Of a DNA stretch of 35,813 nt, positions 28,827-35,813 are shown one piece after another. The notes below the pieces were generated by a model. That model searched no databases and was not told the origin of the DNA. It saw nothing but the letters and a program-made list of their open reading frames with translations. The DNA is from a virus. Position 1 is the stretch's first letter, and every line of letters begins with the position of its first letter. Made by a program: the position numbers and the translations under genes. Where the stretch lies: positions 1 to 35,813 of the IMG/VR virus record IMGVR_UViG_3300025646_000160, one strand, 5' to 3'.

Positions 28827-28849
28827 TTACGTTTATTATTGAAACGTAA
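28827..28849 (-). promoter_or_regulatory. Perfect inverted repeat in the leader of the scaffold gene
   Basis: TTACGTTT and AAACGTAA are separated by 7 nt, giving an 8-bp perfect stem 25 nt upstream of the scaffold ATG. There is no T-run on the sense strand, so it is not a standard terminator. It could be a protein-binding operator or a translational control hairpin. Confidence 0.4.
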
Positions 28850-28867
28850 TAAAGATTGATTTTACGA

Positions 28868-28889
28868 ATGTCATATAAAAAGATGACAT
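28868..28889 (-). promoter_or_regulatory. Second inverted repeat in the scaffold leader
   Basis: ATGTCAT and ATGACAT are separated by 8 nt (perfect 7-bp arms), about 65 nt upstream of the scaffold ATG. It lies between the terminator and the first inverted repeat, where the promoter for the scaffold-capsid unit would be expected. Confidence 0.35.
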
Positions 28890-28936
28890 ATTACGATGAT
28901 ACGTATATGCAGATCTCTAAAAATTGACTCTGTCGG

Positions 28937-28978
28937 AAAAAAAGACCCGCAAGCAGTTCTTATGGGATGCTTACGGGT
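28937..28978 (-). terminator. Rho-independent terminator after the prohead protease gene
   Basis: The sense strand has ACCCGTAAGCA and TGCTTGCGGGT as an 11-bp stem with one G-U pair and a 12-nt loop, then CTTTTTTT. It lies 27 nt after the protease stop codon and separates the portal-protease unit from the scaffold-capsid unit. Confidence 0.9.
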
Positions 28979-29005
28979 ACAATTGCGCCTAAGGTAGCAG
29001 GCTTC

Positions 29006-29614
29006 TTAAAAGACTGGACAAGTGCCGTTAGCACAAAGTATATCAGTCAAAATTTCATTTACTTTATTTAAGTTGTGGGTTTTAACTTCTTCAATTCCCT
29101 CTTTAACTAAATGCATATACGAACCTGGGTTAGATGGAGTAGATACGAAATCCCAGCAAATGAGATTAAAATCATCTTGCACTTCCATCATACCATTTCC
29201 CATTGGTTTTAATGAACCTTCACCACGAGAAGAAACACCTACTACAACACCATTTTGAATAAGTGCTTTAAGGATATTTCCTGCTGCGGTAGGTAAAATT
29301 TCAATCTTACCCATAATTTCATTCCCATCCCACCAAATTTCTCTAATAATATGAGAAACGTTTTTAAGGTTGATGATTGAAGAATCTGGGTGGTCTAATT
29401 CACCTGTTGCTCTATTTTCCTCAACAACTTTCTGATATTTGTCGATTTCTCTTTTCCAAATATCAGGGCTGTAGACTCTTTGATTGCCGTTAACTTCACC
29501 AGCAGTTGCAAGTATACCCTCAACTAAAGGGTTACCTGATGGCGAAGCCATACCCTCGCTGATTTGTCGAGGGTTAACTTTAAAGAGATTGGTTTCAATT
29601 AAAACCTGCTTCAT
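29006..29614 (-). CDS. 21: Prohead core protease (T4 gp21-like)
   Basis: 202 aa from the ATG at 29614 (MKQVLIETNLF); ATGs at 29617 and 29632 are possible, but the first methionines before KQVLIE follow AAAGAAATC and give the best start. The fold landmarks of the gp21/herpesvirus-type serine protease are present: ATGELDHP (His75) and VGVSSRGEGSL (the serine pair at 128-129), preceded by GKIEILP. T4 gp21 cleaves scaffold and capsid proteins during head maturation (known). The gene overlaps the end of the preceding unknown gene by about 20 nt and is last in its transcription unit. The C-terminus (CANGTCPVF) is short and Cys-containing. Confidence 0.92.
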   Translation of the reverse strand: MKQVLIETNLFKVNPRQISEGMASPSGNPLVEGILATAGEVNGNQRVYSPDIWKREIDKYQKVVEENRATGELDHPDSSIINLKNVSHIIREIWWDGNEIMGKIEILPTAAGNILKALIQNGVVVGVSSRGEGSLKPMGNGMMEVQDDFNLICWDFVSTPSNPGSYMHLVKEGIEEVKTHNLNKVNEILTDILCANGTCPVF

Positions 29615-30275
29615 CATTGATTTCTTTAGCAATGGCTACAATTGATTCTTTTAAATCACCATATCCAGATGATTTGTATTTACCGGTTGCTTCTTTAGGA
29701 GTACCTAAACCAGGAACTTCGGTTTGGTAACCAATACCTTTAACACCAAAAGCAGCATTTTTAACATAGTAAAGACTATCTTTAGCCATATTTTTAGCTA
29801 CGATTTCTTTTAACTCGTCAACTGTCTTATCAGCATTTTTAGGATCCTTCATTTCAGCATAGTATCCTTCTAGGAAAGCTTCGCCGTAAAGATTATCTAT
29901 ATCCTTAGTATTTTTATAATCAAATCCAGTCTCTTTATCTAAGTCTTCTACTTCTTTAGAAACTTTCTTATTTTCAGCTTTTGTTGTTTGCTCTTTTTTA
30001 GGTTTAGGAGCTTCAATTGGATTTTCAGCTACCGAAAATTCTTCGTTTAAGAAAGATTCAAAGTTTTTAAATGGATTAGGATTATTTGATACTAAACCAC
30101 CACCAACGATCATTTCGCTGATAATTCCTCTTTGCTTAAGGATAGTAGTGGTTTCATTAAACCCAAAATGATTGGGAATAAGATCTGGGAATAATCTTTT
30201 AACAGATTTTAAGAACACCTCTTTGTGTCCTTTACCCTCTTGGATCAAATTATATTGGTTTTGTAAACTTTTCAT
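29595..30275 (-). CDS. Uncharacterised protein of the portal-protease interval (226 aa)
   Basis: I recall similar N-termini (KSLQNQYNLIQEGKGHKEVFL) in uncultured T4-like phages but no function. Seen here: a helical N-terminal part with KRLFPDLIPNHFG, a Lys/Glu-rich low-complexity linker at ~85-110 (PKPKKEQTTKAENKKVSKE), and a second helical region ending KSSGYGDLKESIVAIAKEINDEAG. No membrane segment or catalytic motif is visible. It overlaps both neighbours by a few to ~20 nt. In T4 the 20-21 interval encodes small prohead core proteins (gp67, gp68), so an inner-core role is possible but not demonstrated. Confidence 0.7.
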   Translation of the reverse strand: MKSLQNQYNLIQEGKGHKEVFLKSVKRLFPDLIPNHFGFNETTTILKQRGIISEMIVGGGLVSNNPNPFKNFESFLNEEFSVAENPIEAPKPKKEQTTKAENKKVSKEVEDLDKETGFDYKNTKDIDNLYGEAFLEGYYAEMKDPKNADKTVDELKEIVAKNMAKDSLYYVKNAAFGVKGIGYQTEVPGLGTPKEATGKYKSSGYGDLKESIVAIAKEINDEAGFN

Positions 30276-30538
30276 TCTTCTGGGTTTAATATCTCTTTAA
30301 TATCCTTAATATAGTCTAGAATTAAATCTGTTGGCGTAACTACAACGTATGCATTTTTAGGATTCTGCTTGTAGTAAGCTAAAGTTTCCTTTTGTGCGTT
30401 GCGTAGTAATGGCTTTAATTCAGCAAGTTGTTTGTCAATTTCTTGGAATGCTAAAATTCTTTTCTTGATCTGATTTTTTCTTGCGTCATCAGTATCAAGA
30501 GTTGCTATAAATTTGTCTAAAGAATTTGCACTATCCAT
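30272..30538 (-). CDS. Small helical protein of the portal-protease interval (88 aa)
   Basis: I prefer the ATG at 30538 (MDSANSLDKFIATLD), 2 nt after the upstream stop, to the upstream ATG at 30562, which would overlap the preceding gene by 22 nt. The protein is strongly helical and charged (KKRILAFQEIDKQLAELKPLLRN), likely a coiled coil. No family is recognised. The final ATGA overlap with the 226-aa gene indicates coupled translation. Size and position recall the T4 prohead core genes 67/68, but I cannot show homology. Confidence 0.65.
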   Translation of the reverse strand: MDSANSLDKFIATLDTDDARKNQIKKRILAFQEIDKQLAELKPLLRNAQKETLAYYKQNPKNAYVVVTPTDLILDYIKDIKEILNPEE

Positions 30539-30540
30539 AA

Positions 30541-31065
30541 TTATACATATTTGGTTCCCCAAAGATATTTAGTATCAATTGCTTTTGATTGAGCAGCTAA
30601 TTTCTTTGGGTTAACAATTTTATATTTGAAGTTACTAACATAGTAATTATTAGCCACGCCATTCTTTCCAGCTTTTGGACCAGGTCCTAAACTCGCACCA
30701 GGATTACCTTCTGGTAGTTCTTGAGGACCTGTTTTTTTAAAAGCAAATGGGGTAGCATATTGGGCTCCGGCACCTACTGCGAATCCTGTTTCATCGATTC
30801 CTTTAATATCAGTATAGTCTTCTGGGTAGTTGTTGCGGAGGTGAGTTCTAATTTCATTTCTTAATTTTCTCAGTTTTTGAGCAAAATCAATAAATTTTCT
30901 ATCGCCTCTTACTTGATCAGTAGCAACAATACCATCAACAACCTCTAAAGTTTTGTTAATGGATTTTAATAGCTGTTCAAAATCAGGAAGGTAAATTACA
31001 TCTGATTCAACAGCTCCAGTTTCATCTGGTTCTTTAGTGACTAATTTAAATTTTTTGCCTTCCAT
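30541..31065 (-). CDS. Uncharacterised protein of the portal-protease interval (174 aa)
   Basis: The N-terminus is compact (MEGKKFKLVTKEPDETGAVE, then VIYLPDFEQLLKSINKTLE). A basic helical stretch FIDFAQKLRKLRNEIRTHLR follows. A Gly/Pro-rich segment (QELPEGNPGASLGPGPKAG) precedes the C-terminal YYVSNFKYKIVNPKKL. There is no recognisable family, signal peptide or membrane helix. The start lies 20 nt inside the end of the 289-aa gene. It is probably a structural or assembly protein because it lies in a tightly packed portal-protease operon. Confidence 0.7.
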   Translation of the reverse strand: MEGKKFKLVTKEPDETGAVESDVIYLPDFEQLLKSINKTLEVVDGIVATDQVRGDRKFIDFAQKLRKLRNEIRTHLRNNYPEDYTDIKGIDETGFAVGAGAQYATPFAFKKTGPQELPEGNPGASLGPGPKAGKNGVANNYYVSNFKYKIVNPKKLAAQSKAIDTKYLWGTKYV

Positions 31066-31915
31066 TAGTCTTCCTTAATTCTTCTAAAAGTTCGGTATAA
31101 AGCAAAAGATTAGTAATATCCTCATTTTTGATATTACTTTGCTTTTCTATTTCTTTAATTAAAGGAAGTACTTCTTGTAACTTGATTAAAATAACTTTAT
31201 TATCAATTTTTTCACTTAATACCCTTAGTTCTTCCTTTATATTAACAACTTTTTCGTTGTAATAATTTTTTAATTTGGGAGTTGAATCAACTGAAGTGAT
31301 AAATTCTTTTAAAATTTCTTTTTGTGAAGGATATAAATCTGAATACTTACCATTGAATTTTTCAAGCATCAATTTATATGCTAACATTCTTACATCTTGA
31401 TCATAGGTTTTAAACTCTTCAAGAATGTCGTTAGTTACCTTTTCTTCATTAATAGGAGATGAACTTAAGTACTCTAATAAAGTCATCTTATTAGTTACTA
31501 GAATTTCGGGATTTACAAATTTTTCAGAAGATGAAATTTCTAAAAGATTGTAAAATGAAGCGTAAGCTTTATAGTTAGGTAACTTAAATTTAAAAAATTC
31601 TTCTAAATTGTAATGTTTCTTAATCTCATTAATAAGATTATACTTTTCTCTTTTTAAAATCCCTCTATTAAGTTTTTTAGAAGATTCAATCAAAGTTTGA
31701 ATTAAAATATTAGCTTGTGATTCGTGAAGCTGTGTGTTTTTATTCAAAGATTCGTAAAGTTTTAATTCTTTACCAACTTCACTCTTTATAAAAAAGTTTT
31801 TAATTATATTAAGAGCTGGAGAATGATCCCCATTTAACGTGTCAGCTGTTACTTGTCTCACGAGCAATTCAAAAATGATGCCCGTATTCTTATATTTTGA
31901 ATGTTTAATATTCAT
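31046..31915 (-). CDS. Uncharacterised helical protein downstream of portal (289 aa)
   Basis: The N-terminus KYKNTGIIFELLVRQVTADTL is of a kind I recall from T4-like aquatic phages, where it carries no assigned function. The rest is predicted almost entirely helical and Lys/Glu/Leu-rich, with no catalytic signature, signal peptide or membrane segment. It starts 36 nt after the portal stop, with a TATTTATA motif in the spacer. A prohead core or assembly-chaperone role is possible from its position between portal and protease, but no sequence feature proves it. Confidence 0.7.
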   Translation of the reverse strand: MNIKHSKYKNTGIIFELLVRQVTADTLNGDHSPALNIIKNFFIKSEVGKELKLYESLNKNTQLHESQANILIQTLIESSKKLNRGILKREKYNLINEIKKHYNLEEFFKFKLPNYKAYASFYNLLEISSSEKFVNPEILVTNKMTLLEYLSSSPINEEKVTNDILEEFKTYDQDVRMLAYKLMLEKFNGKYSDLYPSQKEILKEFITSVDSTPKLKNYYNEKVVNIKEELRVLSEKIDNKVILIKLQEVLPLIKEIEKQSNIKNEDITNLLLYTELLEELRKTNGRQKI

Positions 31916-31932
31916 TCCAAATTAGGATTTCT

Positions 31933-31940
31933 TATAAATA
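31933..31940 (-). promoter_or_regulatory. TATTTATA motif before the 289-aa gene
   Basis: The sense strand reads GATATATTTATAAGAAATCC, 17 nt before the ATG in a 36-nt spacer after portal. Confidence 0.4.
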
Positions 31941-31951
31941 TATCAGGATTC

Positions 31952-33844
31952 TTACTCCATTAAATTGGATTCATCTAAAAGTGACTCTTTATTTTTATCA
32001 CTTTCAAATACTAATTTCTTTTGTAAACCTTCTAATAATGTTTTATTTTTGGAATACGTTAATTTTGTGTTTTCTAAAGCTAAGGGTGAACCACCTTTAA
32101 ATTGAGTTCTACCAAAATCTTCTTGGTCATCTACTTTCATAGATTGAACACCTAATCTATCCTTACCAAAATTATCATCTTGAGTGTTTCTATCAGTAGC
32201 TTTTTCTTCAGGTCTTCCTAAAGGAACTTTTTCATCGTATCCATCAGGTACACTATTTGCTTCATATCTACCTTTACCATAAAGTGAAGCTAAATCGTGG
32301 GGAGTACCATATGATTTACCTGTAACTAGAGGATCATTTCCTTCACTAGCGACTTGATTCATTCTGAATGCACGTTTTTGGTCTTCCATAAGAAGATCTC
32401 TATACTCATCGTATTGGTCTTCACTAAAGTGGAAGATGTTTTCGTAAATCCAGTCTGTTGGGACAATTTTACTTTCCATCATTGCAGATGCTAACTCAAC
32501 CTTTTGAGTCAACAATTGCATTTTTTCCTGATCGTAAATAATTGATGGGGTTGTTAAGCTTAATGCAAAATTAGTTAACTGCTCACCATCATATCCTTGT
32601 GTGTATAAGTGAATTAAAGCAACTTTTGTTAATTCTGAGAGTACAATTTTTTGGATACGTTCAATTGTACGAGCAAAACGAATATCTTCAGCTGCTAATG
32701 TAGCTTTGCCAGTTAAATCTTTTTCGTAACCCATAAATGCTTTAGGCACCTTAAGGGCAGCAAATAATTTATCACGTAAGTAAGCTACGTCTTCAATTCC
32801 GTTGTAATCTAAACCTTTTGTAGTATCAATTTTAGTTGCAGTGTCATTACCTCTTACAGGAATGAAGAAATCCTCAAGAATATTCTGCATATTGTACTTA
32901 AGGTTGTATTCACCTGTTTTCTCATCCATCAACGGAGTTTTCTTCATATTGTTGATGGTTTTCTGCATAAACGCATCAACTTCTTGAGGTGGAATATTAC
33001 CTACGTTAATGTAGAAAACACGTTTTTCTGGGGCGCGAGCAATTCTGTGAATAAGCATCGCATCTTCCATTAACACATACTGCTTAAACAAACGACGAGC
33101 TGGTTCAAGATATGAACGACCATAAGGAAGATAGTTTACGTCTGTAATTAGACGGAAGTGAGCTATCTCGTAGTTATCAAATTTAATTGAACTTGCATCA
33201 TCTAAATTTTCATTAGGTGTAGCATAATAACCTGAACCACCAGTAAAATAACCATCAGGAGAATAAAGGAATTCTACTTTAGCAGGGTTTTTAGGGTCAA
33301 AGTTTTCTTTTCTTTGAATGTGGTATGCAGTGTAAGGGATTACATTGTAAACACCAAACTTTTCAGCAATTTCTAATTTTAGGAAGAAATCACCATACTT
33401 ACACATCTGGCGAATCCAAGACCATAAGTTGAATTCAATGTTAAGTACATCGTAAAATAAGTTATAAAGTGTCTTTTGAATATCTTCATCACTACTTCTA
33501 ATTTGAAGTACTTCGTTTTGATCATTCTTTAAAGTACACTCATCAGCTACAATGTCAAGAGCAGATGCAATAATCGCATCTGTATCCATAGTATCATAAT
33601 CCCCATATAGATAAGTTCTATAATACTGATAGTTAAGGTTAAATTGTTGAGCTAAGAGAGAAGTAGAAGCTGGGTTAGTATAAAGCTTGCCAAACCGATC
33701 AACAACCGAGTTAGTTTGGAATTCACCAGTACTTTGGATTCTATCTGGGTCAATAACTTTTAATTGACCTTCACCCTCACTACGAATGATAACATCGGTA
33801 GAAAAAAGTCGTCTTAATCTTGTAAAAATATCAGTTTGTGCCAT
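31952..33844 (-). CDS. 20: Portal vertex protein (T4 gp20-like)
   Basis: 630 aa versus 524 in T4. The gp20-type body is evident: YRTYLYGDYDTMDTDAIIASALDIVADECT near residues 75-104, then WSWIRQMCKYGDFFLKLEI, IPYTAYHIQRKENFDP, YGRSYLEPARRLFKQYVLMEDAML and RAPEKRVFYINVGNIPP. KAFMGYEKDLTGKATLAAEDIRFARTIERIQK also matches conserved portal segments. The extra length is a polar C-terminal extension (~500-630) rich in Asp, Lys and Gly, likely flexible. The portal forms the dodecameric DNA channel and nucleates the prohead (known). It follows terminase by 12 nt with no Shine-Dalgarno sequence. No sheath or tube genes lie between terminase and portal, unlike T4. Confidence 0.96.
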   Translation of the reverse strand: MAQTDIFTRLRRLFSTDVIIRSEGEGQLKVIDPDRIQSTGEFQTNSVVDRFGKLYTNPASTSLLAQQFNLNYQYYRTYLYGDYDTMDTDAIIASALDIVADECTLKNDQNEVLQIRSSDEDIQKTLYNLFYDVLNIEFNLWSWIRQMCKYGDFFLKLEIAEKFGVYNVIPYTAYHIQRKENFDPKNPAKVEFLYSPDGYFTGGSGYYATPNENLDDASSIKFDNYEIAHFRLITDVNYLPYGRSYLEPARRLFKQYVLMEDAMLIHRIARAPEKRVFYINVGNIPPQEVDAFMQKTINNMKKTPLMDEKTGEYNLKYNMQNILEDFFIPVRGNDTATKIDTTKGLDYNGIEDVAYLRDKLFAALKVPKAFMGYEKDLTGKATLAAEDIRFARTIERIQKIVLSELTKVALIHLYTQGYDGEQLTNFALSLTTPSIIYDQEKMQLLTQKVELASAMMESKIVPTDWIYENIFHFSEDQYDEYRDLLMEDQKRAFRMNQVASEGNDPLVTGKSYGTPHDLASLYGKGRYEANSVPDGYDEKVPLGRPEEKATDRNTQDDNFGKDRLGVQSMKVDDQEDFGRTQFKGGSPLALENTKLTYSKNKTLLEGLQKKLVFESDKNKESLLDESNLME

Positions 33845-33848
33845 ATTG

Positions 33849-33856
33849 TATAAATA
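33849..33856 (-). promoter_or_regulatory. TATTTATA motif between terminase and portal
   Basis: The sense strand reads TAA-TATTTATACAAT-ATG, so the 12-nt spacer is nearly all motif. The same geometry occurs before the 660-aa collagen-like gene. Confidence 0.35.
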
Positions 33857-35425
33857 TTAGAGTAGCCATTTTATATCTTCCATTTGACCACCTATTTTTT
33901 GCATATAAGGATTTTGTGTACGGGTGCCTGGCACCATTTGTTGTGAATCTCGTTTCTGTATGTTGTTTATAGCATTTCTAGCCATATCCATATTATGTTG
34001 TTGGAATTTCAGAGATGTGTCTCTTAAAAACATACCAATACCAAAAGGCATAACTAAATCATCATTGTAACCAGTTTGGGCTTCGGGTCGACCACTTTTC
34101 CAAACAAACACTTTCATTTCTTCTAATAAACGCTTAGAACGAATTGTAACACTTTTATCGCCTACAAATTCTCTAAATTTGTTTACAACTAAGGGTCGAG
34201 TTCTCATTGACATTGTAAAACCAGGAACCATATTTGAGTGGTTTTCAAATGTTTTAAGATAACTTTCAGCTGTTAATTGATCACTTTTCGGAGAATAATA
34301 TAAATTTGAGTAACCTCTCTCCATAATTGCTTCAATCGTAGCCCAACCAATCGAAGCATTTTCAACTACGAGTAAAGCATTGTTGTATTCAGTTGCGATA
34401 GAAACTAAAAGAAGACCAAATTCTCTTGTAGGTAATTGACTTTTATATTCAGCAACTTGAGTATTAGTTTCAACATCCATCACGTGAAATGTTGAAAAAT
34501 CTTTACCATCACCTCTAGCTACGTCTGCTACTACCATATAATCTCTAGAATAGTCAGCAGGTTCCCAAACCCATAAATTTTTATCAAGACCCCTTCTTTC
34601 AATAGGTTCTTGAATAGTTGTTTGAGATATAAATTCAATCCATTCTGGGTAGAAAACAACGTCACCAGATGTGCTAAAATCACAATCACATTCTTGTGCT
34701 GCAATTCTAGGATCACCTAGAAGTTCATCTTGTCTTTTTCTCCAAGCTTCATCTCGTTCAGGATGTACGTGCCAAGGTAATTTGATAGGTAAAAAGTCGT
34801 TCTCCTTCGCTTCTCCCCTCACCCAAGTTTGGTGGAACCAGTTTCCAGTTCCATTCGGTGTTGAAAGTACTATTGCTCCACCACCCGTTGCTAGTGTTTG
34901 TTGTGCTGATGCCCATATTTCTCCAATTCCTTCAATAAACGCGGCCTCATCGACTAATAGAAGAGAAACTGCTTCTGATCGACCTGCATCACTTGATGCT
35001 GAGGTTGCTTTGATTTGTGATCCATTTGATAAACGAAGCGTGAGTTTGTTATTTTCATCTGCTCCAATTTTTAGCCAGGAAGGTAAGTTATCATACATAA
35101 ACTTAACCTTCGTAACCATATTTTTAGCAGTTTCCTGCTTTGTTGCAATACAAAGTATGTTTTTGTCTTTATGGAATAACATCAACCATAAAGAGTAACC
35201 TGCTGCTAATGTTGAAATACCTAACTGACGAGACTTTAATACAATTGAATATGGATTGTCTCTAAATAAACGTAAGGTTTGTTCTTGGAAGGGGTATAAA
35301 TTAAAATACACTCTACCTCTTTGTGGATGTTGAATGTAGCAGTATTTTTTCATAAAATGCGCTGGGTCAGTAGCACATTTTACATACTCTTGTTGGATTA
35401 TTTTTCTTAAATCTGGTTCGCTCAT
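33857..35425 (-). CDS. 17: Terminase large subunit (T4 gp17-like)
   Basis: 522 aa from the ATG at 35425, which overlaps the upstream stop as ATGA; an ATG five codons earlier would overlap more and is less likely. The ATPase domain has a Walker A-type loop VLKSRQLGIST (62-71), Walker B LLLVDEAAF (155-163) and the coupling motif LSTPNGTGNW (187-196). The nuclease domain has VVADVARGDGKDFSTF (Asp301), LLVVENASIGWATIE and GYNDDLVMPFG, giving the acidic metal-binding residues of the RNase H-like fold. T4 gp17 packages and cuts concatemeric DNA (known). The protein is shorter than T4 gp17 (610 aa), lacking some N-terminal sequence. No small terminase is in the window. Confidence 0.96.
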   Translation of the reverse strand: MSEPDLRKIIQQEYVKCATDPAHFMKKYCYIQHPQRGRVYFNLYPFQEQTLRLFRDNPYSIVLKSRQLGISTLAAGYSLWLMLFHKDKNILCIATKQETAKNMVTKVKFMYDNLPSWLKIGADENNKLTLRLSNGSQIKATSASSDAGRSEAVSLLLVDEAAFIEGIGEIWASAQQTLATGGGAIVLSTPNGTGNWFHQTWVRGEAKENDFLPIKLPWHVHPERDEAWRKRQDELLGDPRIAAQECDCDFSTSGDVVFYPEWIEFISQTTIQEPIERRGLDKNLWVWEPADYSRDYMVVADVARGDGKDFSTFHVMDVETNTQVAEYKSQLPTREFGLLLVSIATEYNNALLVVENASIGWATIEAIMERGYSNLYYSPKSDQLTAESYLKTFENHSNMVPGFTMSMRTRPLVVNKFREFVGDKSVTIRSKRLLEEMKVFVWKSGRPEAQTGYNDDLVMPFGIGMFLRDTSLKFQQHNMDMARNAINNIQKRDSQQMVPGTRTQNPYMQKIGGQMEDIKWLL

Positions 35426-35813
35426 TTTCCTAATTTCCAATACATTCTAGCTGAGATAATAGGGACTAAATCTTGATTTACTCCAACACCTAAACCAAAT
35501 GCTTGTCTTTTTTTATTTTTATAAACGGCTTCACCCCCAAAATAGTTAATTTGGTCAACATTTCCAGCCATCCCAAATCCTACATATAATTCTCTTTTAT
35601 TTAGATAAATTGTTTCTTTAATGGTTTTTGTTGGGTATTTTAAGGTATACTTAATTTGTCGACCAACAATTGAATTTTGCGATATTGTATCTAATATCAC
35701 AAGATCTAAACTATCTAAATTTTGCTCATCGTCGTAATATTTTTCTGCAAAATAATCAGATAATATGGCATTGGTGTCAATAGGCGCCTGGAAAGTATCT
35801 ATATCAACTTTGG
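35422..35813 (-). CDS. Uncharacterised protein, 5' end outside the window
   Basis: The frame is open to the window edge. My translation begins KVDIDTFQAPIDTNAILSDYF, so at least 130 residues are present and the start lies upstream; a GTG at 35700 is internal, not the start. The second half has alternating hydrophobic strands (ELYVGFGMAG, QAFGLGVGVNQD, PIISARMYWKLGK) ending near an aromatic, which resembles beta-barrel or envelope-exposed proteins (inference only). A lysis or envelope role cannot be shown. It overlaps terminase by ATGA, so it belongs to the packaging operon. Confidence 0.65.
   Translation of the reverse strand, partial: KVDIDTFQAPIDTNAILSDYFAEKYYDDEQNLDSLDLVILDTISQNSIVGRQIKYTLKYPTKTIKETIYLNKRELYVGFGMAGNVDQINYFGGEAVYKNKKRQAFGLGVGVNQDLVPIISARMYWKLGK

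Noticed and set aside
28801-29005. tRNA or other structured RNA gene in the gap between protease and scaffold
   Set aside because: The hairpins present do not form a cloverleaf and no CCA or anticodon arm pattern is seen.
5571-33856. TATAAATA read on the plus strand as ordinary T4 late promoters
   Set aside because: Nothing is encoded on the plus strand downstream of these sites, so a canonical sense role is unsupported. I kept the motif as an open question instead.

Overview
This window looks like the head, neck and fibre module of a T4-superfamily tailed phage (myovirus), most likely from an aquatic environment. The evidence is a recognisable large terminase, gp20-type portal, gp21-type prohead protease, acidic scaffold and gp23-type major capsid protein, followed by proteins resembling the T4 neck and tail-completion proteins gp13, gp14 and gp15. 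Every supported gene lies on the minus strand, so transcription runs from high to low coordinates. The sequence is AT-rich. Most starts follow A/T-rich spacers or TAATG/ATGA overlaps with no clear Shine-Dalgarno sequence, which would fit a Bacteroidota host; this is an inference, not a demonstration.

Layout in transcription order. At 35.8-29.0 kb: the end of an unknown protein, terminase, portal, four uncharacterised conserved-looking genes and the prohead protease, closed by a terminator. At 29.0-25.6 kb: a 200-bp leader with two perfect inverted repeats, then scaffold and major capsid protein, closed by a GNRA-loop terminator. At 25.6-23.2 kb: a cassette with no obvious virion role, made of a guanidino-modifying enzyme (amidinotransferase/DDAH superfamily), a phosphatidylserine decarboxylase homologue and a PhoH-family ATPase. 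At 23.1-20.0 kb: gp13-like, gp14-like and gp15-like proteins and a small beta-rich protein. At 20.0-1.5 kb: six consecutive genes whose products are dominated by Gly-X-Y triplets. At 1.5-0 kb: a two-domain glycosyltransferase, cut by the window edge.

The most striking part is the last 20 kb. The six Gly-X-Y proteins total roughly four thousand triplet-repeat residues. Three are classical proline-rich collagen-like proteins with nearly equal rods (about 530 residues each). One is a proline-free fibre of about 1,400 residues built almost only from GTS, GSS, GTA and GSA. One is a 1,912-residue protein alternating such repeats with globular modules, and one mixes both chemistries. The glycosyltransferase immediately downstream joins a GT4-type N-terminus to a GT25-type C-terminus. 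GT25 is the family of animal procollagen galactosyltransferases, so a phage-encoded glycosylated collagen-like fibre system is a plausible and testable hypothesis.

A recurring intergenic motif (sense strand TATTTATA) sits before at least nine of the genes. It is the exact reverse complement of the T4 late promoter core, so its role is open. No tRNA, CRISPR array, integrase or insertion sequence was seen.
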